This document shows positions 1 to 9,634 of a DNA stretch of 64,000 nt, one piece after another. Under the pieces are notes generated by a model. The model did not search any database. It saw only the letters and a program-made list of their open reading frames with translations, and was not told the origin of the DNA. Source of the DNA: Caldicellulosiruptor changbaiensis (lineage in GTDB: Bacteria; Bacillota; Thermoanaerobacteria; Caldicellulosiruptorales; Caldicellulosiruptoraceae). Position numbers and translations under genes: made by a program. The stretch covers positions 639,001 through 703,000 of the forward strand of contig NZ_CP034791.1 in NCBI RefSeq assembly GCF_003999255.1. Direction: 5' to 3'. Every line of letters starts with the position of its first letter. Positions within the stretch are counted from its first letter, which is position 1.

Positions 1-2
1 TT

Positions 3-986
3 GGGAAAAAGGCAATTGACTTTTTGCTCAAAAACTCTGGTTCAAGGAAGAATTTAGAGGTTGACTTTTTTGGTGGAGAGCCTCTTTTGAATTTTGAGAT
101 AGTCAAAAAGATTGTTGAGTATGCAAGAGAAGAAGAGAAGAAGTTTGGCAAGCATATATCATTTACACTGACAACAAATGCAACCGCTCTTAATGATGAA
201 ATTATTGAATACTTGAATGAGAATATGGAAAATGTTGTATTGAGCCATGATGGAAGACCTGAAATAAATGATTTTATGAGAATTGACAAAGAAGGCAGAG
301 GCACTTATGACTTGATTACACAGAATATTTTGAAGTTTATACAAAAACGAAATGGGAAAACTTATTATGTGAGAGGAACATTTACTTCAAAAAACCTCGA
401 CTTTTCAAAAGATGTTTTACACCTTTACAATCTTGGTATAAGAGAGATTTCTGTTGAACCTGTTGTTTTAGACGAGAAAAGTCCATGGGCTATTTTGCCA
501 CAGCATGTAGAAAGGATAAAAGAAGAGTATGATATCTTGGCACAAGAGTATGTAAACGCGAAACTAAAAGGGGAAGGATTTAATTTCTTCCATTTCAATA
601 TAGACCTTACTGGTGGGCCGTGTGTTTCAAAACGCTTAAGCGGCTGTGGTGCTGGGTTTGAATATGTTGCAATTGACCCTGACGGAAATATCTTTCCTTG
701 TCATCAATTTGTTGACAAGCCGCAGTTTAAACTTGGAACAGTGTTTGATGGGATTACACGGGCTGATTTAGTTGAAGAGTTTAAGAAAAACAATGTATAT
801 GAAAAAGAGGAGTGCTCAAACTGCTGGGCAAGGTTTTCCTGCAGTGGAGGGTGTGCTGCTGCAAATTACAATATGTGTGGTGATATCAAAAAATCGTATA
901 CCGTCTCTTGTGAACTTGAAAGAAAGAGGGTGGAGGTTGCAATAGCTGCAAAACTATACCTTATGGAAAAGGGGATTGAAAATTAA
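3..986 (+). CDS. scfB: SCIFF-peptide thioether maturase (radical SAM/SPASM), 5' end cut by window
   Basis: The reading frame is open to the left edge, so the start and the radical SAM CxxxCxxC cluster site lie outside the window. What remains is the later part of the SAM barrel (FFGGEPLLNF, then TLTTNAT) and a C-terminal SPASM region with cysteines at GCGAGFEYVAIDPDGNIFPC, then CSNCWARFSCSGGC and a final C near the end. This layout is that of the maturase that makes thioether links in the Cys-rich SCIFF peptide, found next to secDF in many Clostridia. The peptide gene should lie just to the left. Assignment is from family knowledge; another SPASM peptide maturase is the alternative. Confidence 0.85.
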   Translation, partial: GKKAIDFLLKNSGSRKNLEVDFFGGEPLLNFEIVKKIVEYAREEEKKFGKHISFTLTTNATALNDEIIEYLNENMENVVLSHDGRPEINDFMRIDKEGRGTYDLITQNILKFIQKRNGKTYYVRGTFTSKNLDFSKDVLHLYNLGIREISVEPVVLDEKSPWAILPQHVERIKEEYDILAQEYVNAKLKGEGFNFFHFNIDLTGGPCVSKRLSGCGAGFEYVAIDPDGNIFPCHQFVDKPQFKLGTVFDGITRADLVEEFKKNNVYEKEECSNCWARFSCSGGCAAANYNMCGDIKKSYTVSCELERKRVEVAIAAKLYLMEKGIEN

Positions 987-1194
987 ATGATTATTACTTA
1001 TAAGGGTAAAATGCCAAGGATTGTACAAAACTGCTACATTGCACCAAACGCAACTATCCCTCCAAATACACTTGTATTTGGGAGACCTGCAAAGGTTATA
1101 AGGGAGCTGACACAACAGGAGATAGAACGAATAAGGATTTTATGCAAAAGAGTACATTGAACTTAGCAATGATTATAAAAGTATTTGCAAGTGA
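987..1194 (+). pseudogene. Remnant of gamma-carbonic anhydrase-like hexapeptide protein
   Basis: Starting at the ATG directly after the scfB stop, the frame gives a 57-residue product. Its N-terminus (MIITYKGKMPRIVQNCYIAP) fits the start of gamma-carbonic anhydrase/YrdA proteins and is joined directly to the family's last segment (IPPNTLVFGRPAKVIREL). The central left-handed beta-helix repeats and metal-binding histidines, over 100 residues, are missing. After about residue 52 the natural ending (EYIELSNDYKSICK, stop 1192-1194) continues in another frame, so there is also a frameshift; the open frame stops at 1158-1160. An internal deletion plus a frameshift makes this a dead gene. A functional peptide is unlikely. 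Confidence 0.75.
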
Positions 1195-1207
1195 GAAATT
1201 TAATTTG

Positions 1208-1237
1208 TTGACTTTGGACTAATTTGAGGATTATAAT
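1208..1237 (+). promoter_or_regulatory. Sigma-A promoter for secDF
   Basis: TTGACT at 1208-1213 and TATAAT at 1232-1237 with an 18-base spacer, about 70 bases before secD. It separates secDF from the scfB transcript. Confidence 0.65.
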
Positions 1238-1309
1238 ACTAAAGAGCAAGAAATAAAAAATATTTACAAACTCTTTCAACAAGTTGAAAAAAGAAAGGAG
1301 AAGGGCTTT

Positions 1310-2557
1310 ATGCAAAATAAAAGTTTAGCACAGTTTTTGATAGGATGTTTAGTTATAGCTTTTGCATTTTACATAGTCTTTTTTGGACTCAATATTGGCA
1401 CGGCAAGCATACCATCAGTGAAAGATGTCATAAGATATGGGCTTGATTTGAAAGGCGGCGTGTACATTGTATATGAAGCTGCGAAGAAAAACCCAACAAA
1501 AAGAGAGATGGAATCAGCTGTCCAACTTATCAGAACAAGACTTGATATGAGAAACTTTTATGATGCAACTGCAACATTACAGGGTTCAAAGAGGATTAGA
1601 GTTGAAATTCCAGGTGTAAAAGACCCCGATGAGGCTATTCAGTATATTGGAAGAACAGCCTTAATTGAGTTTAAAGGCCCATCAGGAGATTTGATAGTAT
1701 CAGGAAGAAATGTAGTTGATGCGTATGCACAGCAGACAACATCTGGATATGTTGTTGCACTAAAATTTGACAAAGAAGGTGCAAAGAAGTTTGCAGAAGC
1801 TACAAGAAAGTATTTAAGACAAAATATTGGAATTTATCTTGATGGAAAGCTCATTTCAAACCCTGTTGTACGAGCTGAAATTGACAACGGCGAAGCTGTG
1901 ATTGAAGGTATGAAAGACTTGGAAGAGGCAAAAACACTTGCACAGCAAATTAAAGCAGGTGCACTGCCATTTGCTTTAAATGTTATAGAAAGCAGGGCGA
2001 TAGGACCATCTTTGGGTAATGAAGCATTGAGGACAACATTAAAAGCAGGTATTATAGGACTTCTTTTGGTATTCTTATTTATGATAATCTTTTACAGGCT
2101 GCCAGGGTTTATTGCAGATATTGCATTAGTTGCATATGTTGTTATACTTGTTGCAATAGTAGGGTATGCAAAAATAACACTTACCCTCCCTGGTATTGCG
2201 GGTATAATTCTTTCTGCCGGCATGGCAGTGGATGCTAACATCTTGATATTTGCAAGAATGAAGGAAGAGCTCCGAGCTGGAAAAACACTAAAAGCTGCAA
2301 TGGATGCGGGGTTTAGACGTGCACTTAATGCTGTCATAGACTCAAATATAACAACAATCATAGCAGGACTTGTGCTTTTATTCCTTGGTACAGGTCCAAT
2401 CAAGGGTTTTGCCTGGACACTTACAATAGGTATTGTTGTTTCATTCTTTACTGCAATTACTGTCACAAGGTTCTTGCTTGTATCTATCATAAACACAGGG
2501 TTTTTCAAGGATATAAGATGGTATGGCGGTAAGAAAACCAGGGAGGTGCGCGCGTAA
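1310..2557 (+). CDS. secD: Protein translocase subunit SecD
   Basis: 415 residues. SecD works with SecF at the SecYEG channel and uses the proton gradient to pull secreted proteins across the membrane. The sequence has an N-terminal membrane helix, the DLKGGVYIVYEA motif typical of SecD, a shortened periplasmic-side domain as in other Firmicutes, and five C-terminal membrane helices with the conserved GIAGIILSAGMAVDANILIFARMKEE segment. The ATG follows a strong AAAGGAGAAGG site. The last base of the stop codon is shared with the secF start, so the two are translationally coupled. Confidence 0.95.
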   Translation: MQNKSLAQFLIGCLVIAFAFYIVFFGLNIGTASIPSVKDVIRYGLDLKGGVYIVYEAAKKNPTKREMESAVQLIRTRLDMRNFYDATATLQGSKRIRVEIPGVKDPDEAIQYIGRTALIEFKGPSGDLIVSGRNVVDAYAQQTTSGYVVALKFDKEGAKKFAEATRKYLRQNIGIYLDGKLISNPVVRAEIDNGEAVIEGMKDLEEAKTLAQQIKAGALPFALNVIESRAIGPSLGNEALRTTLKAGIIGLLLVFLFMIIFYRLPGFIADIALVAYVVILVAIVGYAKITLTLPGIAGIILSAGMAVDANILIFARMKEELRAGKTLKAAMDAGFRRALNAVIDSNITTIIAGLVLLFLGTGPIKGFAWTLTIGIVVSFFTAITVTRFLLVSIINTGFFKDIRWYGGKKTREVRA

Positions 2558-3486
2558 TGACAAATATTGATTTTATGGGCAAGAGAAAGTATTTCTATGT
2601 TCTGTCAATCTTGGTTATGGTAATAGGCCTTATTTCATATATAATTCAAGGGTTCAACTATGACATAGATTTTACAGGTGGTACTGTGCTTGAGATTAAC
2701 CTTCACAAAGTTCCAAGTGCTGCTGAGATTACTGATTTAGAGAAGCTGACAAAACAGATTACAGGAACGCAGACACCTATTGTCAGAAAGATTGAAGATG
2801 GAAAAAAGATTATGATAAATGCACATGAGGTACATGGTAAAAAAAGAACAGAACTTTCAAAGGAGACACGCGACAAGCTTTTCAATGCCATCGCAAAAAA
2901 GTATAATCTTAAAAAGGAAGACTTAATTTCATACCAAAATGTTGGAGCTGTGGTATCATCTGAGCTAAAATCTCAAGCTGTTTGGGCTGTTATAATAGCA
3001 TCAATCCTGATGTTAATCTATATTGCGATAAGGTTTGAATTTAAATTTGGCACAACTGCAGTTATAGCACTTTTGCATGACCTTTTGATAATGCTAACTG
3101 TCTACACATTGTTTAAAATACCTCTAAACTCTACATTCATTGCAGCAATGCTAACTGTCCTTGGTTATTCAATAAACGATACCATTGTTGTATTTGACAG
3201 GATAAGAGAAAATAGAAGAATCCAAGGAAAAATGGATTTAAAAGACCTTGTAAATCTGAGCATGAATCAGACAATAGGAAGGTCACTTTCAACTGCTGCA
3301 ACTGTTATAATTGTATTGTTTGTGCTGTACCTGATGGGTGTTCAGTCTATAAAAGAGTTTGCATTGCCCCTTTTAATAGGTATTACATCTGGTACTTATT
3401 CATCGATATTTATAGCAACTGCGCTTTGGTTCGACTGGGAAAGGAGTACAAGAAAGAAACTTCAGACAAAACCAAAGAGAGCTTAA
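2557..3486 (+). CDS. secF: Protein translocase subunit SecF
   Basis: 309 residues, overlapping secD by one base (TAATG). It carries the SecF signature: an N-terminal helix, then DIDFTGGTVLEI, a small extracytoplasmic domain, and helices with LTVLGYSINDTIVVFDRIREN. SecF pairs with SecD in the membrane as the accessory export motor. An intrinsic terminator follows, so secDF forms a two-gene unit. Bacillus has a fused SecDF; separate genes are common in Clostridia. Confidence 0.95.
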   Translation: MTNIDFMGKRKYFYVLSILVMVIGLISYIIQGFNYDIDFTGGTVLEINLHKVPSAAEITDLEKLTKQITGTQTPIVRKIEDGKKIMINAHEVHGKKRTELSKETRDKLFNAIAKKYNLKKEDLISYQNVGAVVSSELKSQAVWAVIIASILMLIYIAIRFEFKFGTTAVIALLHDLLIMLTVYTLFKIPLNSTFIAAMLTVLGYSINDTIVVFDRIRENRRIQGKMDLKDLVNLSMNQTIGRSLSTAATVIIVLFVLYLMGVQSIKEFALPLLIGITSGTYSSIFIATALWFDWERSTRKKLQTKPKRA

Positions 3487-3516
3487 TATTTTGTATATAG
3501 GTTTTTTGTTAAGTTT

Positions 3517-3557
3517 TAAAAAGCTCTTGCGAAAGTCTCTTTCGTAAGGGCTTTTTT
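3517..3557 (+). terminator. Intrinsic terminator after secF
   Basis: AAAAAGCTCTTGCGAAAG pairs with TTTCGTAAGGGCTTTTTT across a four-base loop, ending in a T run. Confidence 0.85.
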
Positions 3558-3597
3558 AAAATGTCTTTATTTATTTTTATTTTTTGGAGGAATTTTT

Positions 3598-5265
3598 ATG
3601 AGAAAAAGAACAGAGCATAGAATCAGAATTATTCCACTTGGAGGCTTGAACGAGATTGGCAAGAACATGACAGTGGTTGAGGTAGACGATGAGATTGTTG
3701 TAATTGACTGTGGGCTTGCGTTTCCAGAAGATGAAATGCTTGGCATTGACCTCGTTATACCTGATGTGTCGTATTTAGTGAAAAATAAGGAAAAGGTAAG
3801 AGCACTGATACTGACACACGGACACGAAGACCACATAGGAGCAATTCCATATGTTTTAAGAGATTTGAACATTCCTATTTATGGAACAAAGCTTACCCTT
3901 GGTCTTGTTGAGATAAAGCTATTAGAGTTTGGTATAGACCTAAACTCTGTCAAGCTCTTTACTGTCAAAGCTGGTGATGTGATTAGTTTTAACAATATGC
4001 GAGTGGAGTTTATCCGAACAACACACTCCATTGCAGACTCTGTTGCAATTGCTATTCACACACCGCTCGGTAGCATCGTCCACACAGGCGATTTTAAAGT
4101 GGACTTTACACCAATTGAGGGTGAGCCAATAGACTTGATTAGGTTTGCAGAGCTGGGTAAGCAAGGTGTTTTAGCACTTTTGTGCGATTCAACAAATGCT
4201 GAACGCCCTGGTTTTACTCTTTCTGAAAAGACTGTTGGCGCTACCTTTGATAGGATATTTTCTCAAGCTCAAGGAAGAGTCATAGTTGCAACATTTTCAT
4301 CACATATTCACAGAGTCCAGCAAGTGATAAACTCTGCTGAGAAACAAGGTAGAAAGATTTGTGTCTTGGGGAGAAGTATGGTAAATGTTGTTAATAAGGC
4401 GCTTGAGCTTGGATATTTGAAGATGCCTGATGGGATGCTGGTTGATGTTGATGAGCTTGAAAACTATCCGCCTAATAAGATAGTGCTTATTACAACAGGT
4501 AGCCAAGGCGAGCCAATGTCGGCTCTTTCGCGTATGGCTTCTGCTGAACATAAAAAGGTTGGTATAATTCCAGGGGATGTTGTGATAATCTCAGCTGCGC
4601 CAATTCCTGGTAATGAGAAGTTTGTCAACAGGGTAATAAACGATCTTTTCAAACAGGGTGCACAGGTGATTTATGAAGACATCGATGATATTCACGTGTC
4701 GGGTCATGCATGCCAGGAAGAGATAAAGCTTATACACAATTTAACACGGCCAAAATATAGTGTGCCTGTGCATGGGGAGTTCAAGCACTTAATCCACCAT
4801 GCTAAACTTGCAATGGAACTTGGAGAAAAAAATGTTTTTGTTTTAGAAAATGGTAAGGTACTTGAGATAACAAAAGATTCTGCAAAGGTTGTTGGTATGG
4901 TCCAGGCAGGAAATGTGCTTGTTGACGGGCTTGGTGTTGGTGATGTTGGGAATGTGGTGTTGCGTGACAGGCGTCATCTTGCTCAAGATGGACTTTTCAT
5001 TGTGGTTCTCACAATTGATTCATCAACAAGAGATGTAATTGCTGGGCCAGAGATAATCTCAAGGGGGTTTATCTATATAAAAGAGTCTGAGCCACTAATT
5101 GAAGAGGCAAAAAAGGTGATAAAGGATGTTTTGTATTTCTGTAGAAAAAATGATATCACAGAGCCAAATGCTATAAAGGTTATATTAAAAGATAATCTAA
5201 AGAATTTCTTGTTTGAAAGGACACGCAGAAATCCCATGATAATTCCTATAATAACTGAAGTTTAA
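3598..5265 (+). CDS. rnj: Ribonuclease J
   Basis: 555 residues, full family length. It has a metallo-beta-lactamase fold with the zinc motif LTHGHEDHIG near residue 75, the beta-CASP region (TTGSQGEPMSALSRMA), and the conserved VHGEFKHL segment near residue 400. RNase J is the 5'-to-3' exo- and endoribonuclease that processes and degrades RNA in Firmicutes lacking a full RNase E system. The start ATG has a clear GGAGG site nine bases upstream. The next small gene begins two bases after the stop. Whether this is the J1 or J2 type cannot be told from sequence alone. Confidence 0.93.
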   Translation: MRKRTEHRIRIIPLGGLNEIGKNMTVVEVDDEIVVIDCGLAFPEDEMLGIDLVIPDVSYLVKNKEKVRALILTHGHEDHIGAIPYVLRDLNIPIYGTKLTLGLVEIKLLEFGIDLNSVKLFTVKAGDVISFNNMRVEFIRTTHSIADSVAIAIHTPLGSIVHTGDFKVDFTPIEGEPIDLIRFAELGKQGVLALLCDSTNAERPGFTLSEKTVGATFDRIFSQAQGRVIVATFSSHIHRVQQVINSAEKQGRKICVLGRSMVNVVNKALELGYLKMPDGMLVDVDELENYPPNKIVLITTGSQGEPMSALSRMASAEHKKVGIIPGDVVIISAAPIPGNEKFVNRVINDLFKQGAQVIYEDIDDIHVSGHACQEEIKLIHNLTRPKYSVPVHGEFKHLIHHAKLAMELGEKNVFVLENGKVLEITKDSAKVVGMVQAGNVLVDGLGVGDVGNVVLRDRRHLAQDGLFIVVLTIDSSTRDVIAGPEIISRGFIYIKESEPLIEEAKKVIKDVLYFCRKNDITEPNAIKVILKDNLKNFLFERTRRNPMIIPIITEV

Positions 5266-5267
5266 CT

Positions 5268-5558
5268 ATGCAAGTTACTTTTGCATATAATGATAAAAGA
5301 CAAGGTTTTTTAAAAAAAGTGATAGAGATGTTTAAGTCGTCTGATCTGAGAGAAAAAGATGTGATAAATATATCAGACGGTAAAAAGCTTGGAAAGGTTT
5401 GTGATTTAGAGGTGGATGTTAAAACAGGCAAAGTTGATGCTATTGTTGTCCCTGCGCCTTTTTCTGTAGGAAGTATCTTTTCAAAGGAAAAAGACTATGT
5501 AATTCCATGGGATAGGATAAAAAAGATTGGTGAAGATGTGATTCTGGTTGAGATATAG
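5268..5558 (+). CDS. YlmC/YmxH-family PRC-barrel sporulation protein
   Basis: Up to 96 residues. The core (DVINISDGKKLGKVCDLEVD ... IVVPAPF ... DYVIPWDRIKKIGEDVILVE) is the short PRC-barrel family YlmC/YmxH, found in endospore formers and of unknown exact role. Family members usually start at the position of the internal ATG at 5328 (MFKSSDLREKD), so the true product may be 76 residues. The upstream ATG at 5268 has no ribosome site but lies two bases after the rnj stop and could be read by re-initiation. A terminator follows. Confidence 0.75.
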   Translation: MQVTFAYNDKRQGFLKKVIEMFKSSDLREKDVINISDGKKLGKVCDLEVDVKTGKVDAIVVPAPFSVGSIFSKEKDYVIPWDRIKKIGEDVILVEI

Positions 5559-5561
5559 GTT

Positions 5562-5600
5562 AAGCCACCTGATGGTTAGAATTTACAGGTGGCTTTTTTG
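5562..5600 (+). terminator. Intrinsic terminator after the YmxH-like gene
   Basis: AAGCCACCTG (5562-5571) pairs with CAGGTGGCTT (5586-5595), followed by TTTTT. Confidence 0.85.
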
Positions 5601-5642
5601 TTTTTTATGCTTTTTTTACTCCCTCTCAATGAAAAATGTAAC

Positions 5643-5648
5643 TATAAT
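5643..5648 (+). promoter_or_regulatory. Possible -10 element of kdp promoter
   Basis: TATAAT lies 54 bases before kdpF. No good -35 is visible 16-18 bases upstream, which would fit an activator-dependent promoter such as one driven by KdpE. No c-di-AMP (ydaO) riboswitch fits in the roughly 100-base leader. Confidence 0.35.
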
Positions 5649-5701
5649 TTTATCTGTGGCTCTGAGGGAAAGCTATTTTGAGGTCGAGGAGGAGAAAGAA
5701 A

Positions 5702-5788
5702 ATGTTAGAACTAATAATAGGTGTGGTAACATTTGTGGGAGTATTGGCCTATTTATTTTATTCCTTATTAAATACTGAGAAATTATGA
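5702..5788 (+). CDS. kdpF: KdpF small membrane subunit of potassium ATPase
   Basis: 28 residues: MLELIIGVVTFVGVLAYLFY, then SLLNTEKL. It is a single hydrophobic helix with a short polar tail (L-x-x-T/P-E-K), as in known KdpF peptides. It sits immediately before kdpA and has a strong GAGGAGGAGAAAG ribosome site. KdpF stabilises the KdpABC complex in the membrane. Confidence 0.85.
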   Translation: MLELIIGVVTFVGVLAYLFYSLLNTEKL

Positions 5789-5807
5789 AACAAGGGGGTT
5801 ACCAGGA

Positions 5808-7511
5808 TTGTTGTTTGATCTTTTACAAGTGCTAATTTATGTTGTAGTATTAATTGTTTTAGCCGTTCCAGTAGGACGTTATATTGCAAAGGTCTTTAGC
5901 AGAGAAAAAACTTTTTTTGATCCTCTTTTCACTCCGATAGAAAAGGTTTTTTACAAAATTGCACGGATTAATCCTAACAAAGAAATGACATGGAAAGAAT
6001 ATGCTTTTTCTTTAACTATTTTCAATGTTTGCGGGATAGTACTTTTATATATTTTACAAAGACTTCAAGGGATATTACCTCTTAACCCTCAGCATTTAAA
6101 AGCTGTTCGCCCAGATTTGGCATTTAATACGGCTATTAGTTTTGTCACTAATACGAACTGGCAAAGCTATATAGGTGAAAAACAACTTAGTTACTTTACT
6201 CAAATGGTAGGCTTAACTGTACAAAATTTTCTTTCAGCAGGAACCGGAATGGCAGTTGCTTTGGCTTTAGTTCGTGGATTTATTAGGAGAGAGACACAGT
6301 ATGTAGGTAATTTTTGGGTTGACCTAATCCGAACAGTTTTATGGGTGCTTTTACCTTTATCTTTTGTATTGGCAATTGTATTAGCCTCACAGGGAGTTAT
6401 CCAGAATTTTTCACCATATTTAAGGATAACTACATTAGAAGGAAAAACTCAAATATTGCCTATGGGCCCAGTTGCCTCGCAAGAAGCTATTAAGCTGCTT
6501 GGTACAAATGGTGGAGGATTTTTTGGGGCAAATTCAGCTCATCCTTTTGAGAATCCTTCTCCAATTACGAACTTTATAGAAATGTTGGCTATCCAAATTA
6601 TACCTGCGGCAATGCCTATAGCTTTTGGCAGATTTGTAAAGGACAAAAAAGAAGGTATTGTATTATTAAGTGTAATGCTTGGTTTGTTTATTTTAAATAC
6701 AAGTATTATCTATTTAAGCGAATATTACGGAAACCCAATAATCTCCCAGTTGGGAATTTCAAAACCCACTGCAATGGAAGGGAAAGAAGTGCGATTTGGC
6801 ATTGGTGGCTCAGCTTTATTTACGTCTGTTACAACAGCTGTAGCGTCTGGTGCTGTCAATAATATGCATGACAGTTTAACTCCCTTAGCAGGTATGATTG
6901 CTCTGCTACAGATGATGCTCGGAGAAGTTATTTTTGGGGGAATAGGTGTAGGACTGTGCGGTATGCTTATATTTGCTATCTTTACAGTTTTTATAATTGG
7001 TTTAATGATAGGGCGCACACCTGAATATTTGGGAAAAAAGATAGAGGCTAAAGAGATAAAAATGGCTACATTGGCAGTCATTATTCCATCAATAGCTATT
7101 TTGCTTGGAAGTGCTTTGTCAGTTAGTATAAAAGAAGGTCTAACTTCTATATCAAACCCAGGCCCACATGGGTTGACAGAGATTTTATATGCTTTTTCGT
7201 CAGCAAGTGGAAATAATGGAAGTGCATTTGCAGGTTTGAAGGCTAATACAGTTTATTATAATATCCTGCTTGGCATTGCAATGCTAATTGGACGGTTTGG
7301 AACTATTATTCCTTCGCTTGCTATAGCTGGAAGTTTGGCAAGCAAGAAAAAAATACCTGTTTCAGCAGGGACATTTCAAAGCGCTACACCCATATTTGGG
7401 GTTTTATTAGGTTTGGTTATTCTTATTGTAGGAGGATTAACCTTTTTTCCGGCTTTAGCTTTAGGGCCAGTTCTTGAACATCTTTTGATGTTACTTCACA
7501 AGCTTTCATAG
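5808..7511 (+). CDS. kdpA: Potassium-transporting ATPase subunit KdpA
   Basis: 567 residues with about ten membrane helices. KdpA is the potassium-binding channel-like subunit of the high-affinity KdpFABC pump. Selectivity-filter-like segments are visible: NTNWQSYIGE, GTNGGGFFGANSAHP and the late SSASGNNGSAFAGL. Translation probably begins at one of the paired TTG codons (5808 or 5811) after GGGGG at 5794-5798. The gene follows kdpF by 19 bases and precedes kdpB. Confidence 0.95.
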   Translation: MLFDLLQVLIYVVVLIVLAVPVGRYIAKVFSREKTFFDPLFTPIEKVFYKIARINPNKEMTWKEYAFSLTIFNVCGIVLLYILQRLQGILPLNPQHLKAVRPDLAFNTAISFVTNTNWQSYIGEKQLSYFTQMVGLTVQNFLSAGTGMAVALALVRGFIRRETQYVGNFWVDLIRTVLWVLLPLSFVLAIVLASQGVIQNFSPYLRITTLEGKTQILPMGPVASQEAIKLLGTNGGGFFGANSAHPFENPSPITNFIEMLAIQIIPAAMPIAFGRFVKDKKEGIVLLSVMLGLFILNTSIIYLSEYYGNPIISQLGISKPTAMEGKEVRFGIGGSALFTSVTTAVASGAVNNMHDSLTPLAGMIALLQMMLGEVIFGGIGVGLCGMLIFAIFTVFIIGLMIGRTPEYLGKKIEAKEIKMATLAVIIPSIAILLGSALSVSIKEGLTSISNPGPHGLTEILYAFSSASGNNGSAFAGLKANTVYYNILLGIAMLIGRFGTIIPSLAIAGSLASKKKIPVSAGTFQSATPIFGVLLGLVILIVGGLTFFPALALGPVLEHLLMLLHKLS

Positions 7512-7543
7512 AGTAAGGAGAAAGGAGGCTGGAGCTGATAATT

Positions 7544-9622
7544 ATGAGTAATTCTCTTAAAAATAAAAGTGACAGTGAAAAATTGGACTTTAGAAGAAAA
7601 TCTAAATTTGATAAAAAGCTGATTTTATCGGCTGTTAAAAATGCATTTATTAAGCTTAATCCCGTGATTCAGGCTAAAAGTCCAGTTATGTTTATTGTTG
7701 AAATTGGAGCTGTGCTTACCACATTTTTCACCTTTTACGATTTTTTAAGAGGTAAGAGAGAGAATTTATTTATAAATCTTCAAATAGCAATCTGGTTATG
7801 GTTAACAGTAATTTTTGCAAACTTTGCAGAAGCTTTGGCCGAGGGGCGTGGAAAAGCTCAAGCAGAAAGTTTGCGAAAAACTAAAAAAGAGATTATTGCA
7901 AAAAAAATAGTTAACGAAAAAATTGAGAAAGTACCAGCATCAGCACTTCGAAAAGGAGACATTGTTTTGGTAGAAGCAGGAGATATAATTCCCGGAGATG
8001 GGGAGGTAATAGAAGGAATTGCTACTGTTGATGAGAGTGCAATCACAGGTGAGTCTGCACCAGTGATTAGGGAGTCAGGTGGAGATAGAAGTTCGGTGAT
8101 GAGTGGGACAAAGGTTCTTTCAGATTGGATTAAGGTAAAAATTACTGCAAATCCTGGTGAAACTTTCCTTGACAAAATGATTAGTTTGGTGGAGGGTGCG
8201 AAGCGACAAAAGACTCCTAATGAGATTGCATTGAATATATTTTTGATAGCCTTAAGCATAATATTTTTGCTCACTACTGCTACGTTAGAGGCTTTTGCAC
8301 GGTATTCACATACCATTGTGTCTATTCCTGTTTTAGTGGCATTGTTGGTATGTCTTATACCTACTACAATCGGAGGGCTTCTGAGTGCTATAGGTATAGC
8401 AGGGATGGACAAGTTGTTGAAATACAATATTTTAGCATTATCCGGGCGAGCAGTGGAGGCAGCAGGAGATGTAGATGTGTTACTTTTAGACAAGACAGGA
8501 ACTATTACCTTAGGCAATAGAATGGCCACTGCCTTTATTCCAGCGCCAGGGGTATCAGAAGAGGAACTTGCTAATGCTGCACAATTAGCCTCATTATCTG
8601 ATGAAACACCTGAAGGCAGAAGTATTGTTATATTGGCTAAGAATAAGTTTAATTTGCGTGAGAGAGAATTGAAAAACCTAAAAATGACATTTGTACCTTT
8701 TTCTGCTCATACCAGAATGAGTGGTGTAAATATTGAAGATAGAGAAATAAGGAAGGGTGCGATAGATGCAATTGAAGATTATGTTCGTAAAAATGGAGGA
8801 GTTATTCCGCCAGAAGTAAAGTTGACTGTTGAAAGGATAGCGATGGAGGGCGGTACCCCTTTGATAGTAGCAGAAAATGCTAAGGTATTGGGTGTTATAT
8901 ATTTAAAAGATGTAGTGAAAGGTGGTATTAAAGAAAGGTTTGCTCAGCTTAGAAAAATGGGTATAAAAACAGTGATGATCACAGGAGACAATCCACTGAC
9001 TGCAGCGGCAATTGCTGCTGAAGCCGGGGTAGATGATTTTGTAGCAGAAGCTACGCCCGAAACTAAACTTAAGCTTATCAGAGAATATCAAGCACAAGGA
9101 CATATGGTGGCTATGACTGGGGATGGAACAAATGATGCTCCTGCTTTGGCACAAGCTGATGTGGGCGTAGCAATGAACACAGGTACACAGGCTGCAAAAG
9201 AAGCAGGCAATATGATAGATTTAGACAGTAATCCGACAAAATTGTTAGAAATTATTGAAATTGGGAAACAATTGTTGATAACGAGAGGAGCTTTAACAAC
9301 TTTCAGTATTGCCAATGATGTTGCAAAATATTTTGCGATTATTCCGGCTTTGTTTGCAAAATCTTATCCGGAGTTACAAGTACTGAACATAATGAAGTTG
9401 GGTAGTCCGAATAGTGCAATACTTTCAGCAGTAATTTTTAATGCTTTAATAATTGTCTTTTTGATTCCTTTAGCTTTGAGAGGGGTAAGTTACAGACCTC
9501 AAAACCCTAACCAAATATTACGGCGCAATTTACTTATCTATGGAGTAGGTGGTTTGGTGACACCTTTTGTAGGTATCAAGATTATAGATTTAATTCTAAC
9601 TGCAATACTTGGCATAAAATAA
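7544..9622 (+). CDS. kdpB: Potassium-transporting ATPase ATP-binding subunit KdpB
   Basis: 692 residues, full length. This P-type ATPase subunit hydrolyses ATP to drive potassium uptake. The sequence shows the actuator motif ITGESAPV, the phosphorylation motif [11 protein letters not shown] with its Asp, the hinge [18 protein letters not shown], and [20 protein letters not shown]. The start ATG is preceded by AAGGAGG. The gene sits in the expected kdpA-kdpB-kdpC order. Confidence 0.97.
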   Translation: MSNSLKNKSDSEKLDFRRKSKFDKKLILSAVKNAFIKLNPVIQAKSPVMFIVEIGAVLTTFFTFYDFLRGKRENLFINLQIAIWLWLTVIFANFAEALAEGRGKAQAESLRKTKKEIIAKKIVNEKIEKVPASALRKGDIVLVEAGDIIPGDGEVIEGIATVDESAITGESAPVIRESGGDRSSVMSGTKVLSDWIKVKITANPGETFLDKMISLVEGAKRQKTPNEIALNIFLIALSIIFLLTTATLEAFARYSHTIVSIPVLVALLVCLIPTTIGGLLSAIGIAGMDKLLKYNILALSGRAVEAAGDVDVLLLDKTGTITLGNRMATAFIPAPGVSEEELANAAQLASLSDETPEGRSIVILAKNKFNLRERELKNLKMTFVPFSAHTRMSGVNIEDREIRKGAIDAIEDYVRKNGGVIPPEVKLTVERIAMEGGTPLIVAENAKVLGVIYLKDVVKGGIKERFAQLRKMGIKTVMITGDNPLTAAAIAAEAGVDDFVAEATPETKLKLIREYQAQGHMVAMTGDGTNDAPALAQADVGVAMNTGTQAAKEAGNMIDLDSNPTKLLEIIEIGKQLLITRGALTTFSIANDVAKYFAIIPALFAKSYPELQVLNIMKLGSPNSAILSAVIFNALIIVFLIPLALRGVSYRPQNPNQILRRNLLIYGVGGLVTPFVGIKIIDLILTAILGIK

Positions 9623-9634
9623 AGTAGGAGGGTA

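Noticed and set aside
5600-5701. c-di-AMP (ydaO) riboswitch before kdp
   Set aside because: Often found before Firmicute kdp genes, but the gap is too short and lacks the conserved blocks.
7858-8529. Long minus-strand frame (223 codons) inside kdpB
   Set aside because: Antisense shadow of kdpB; no motifs and no ribosome site.
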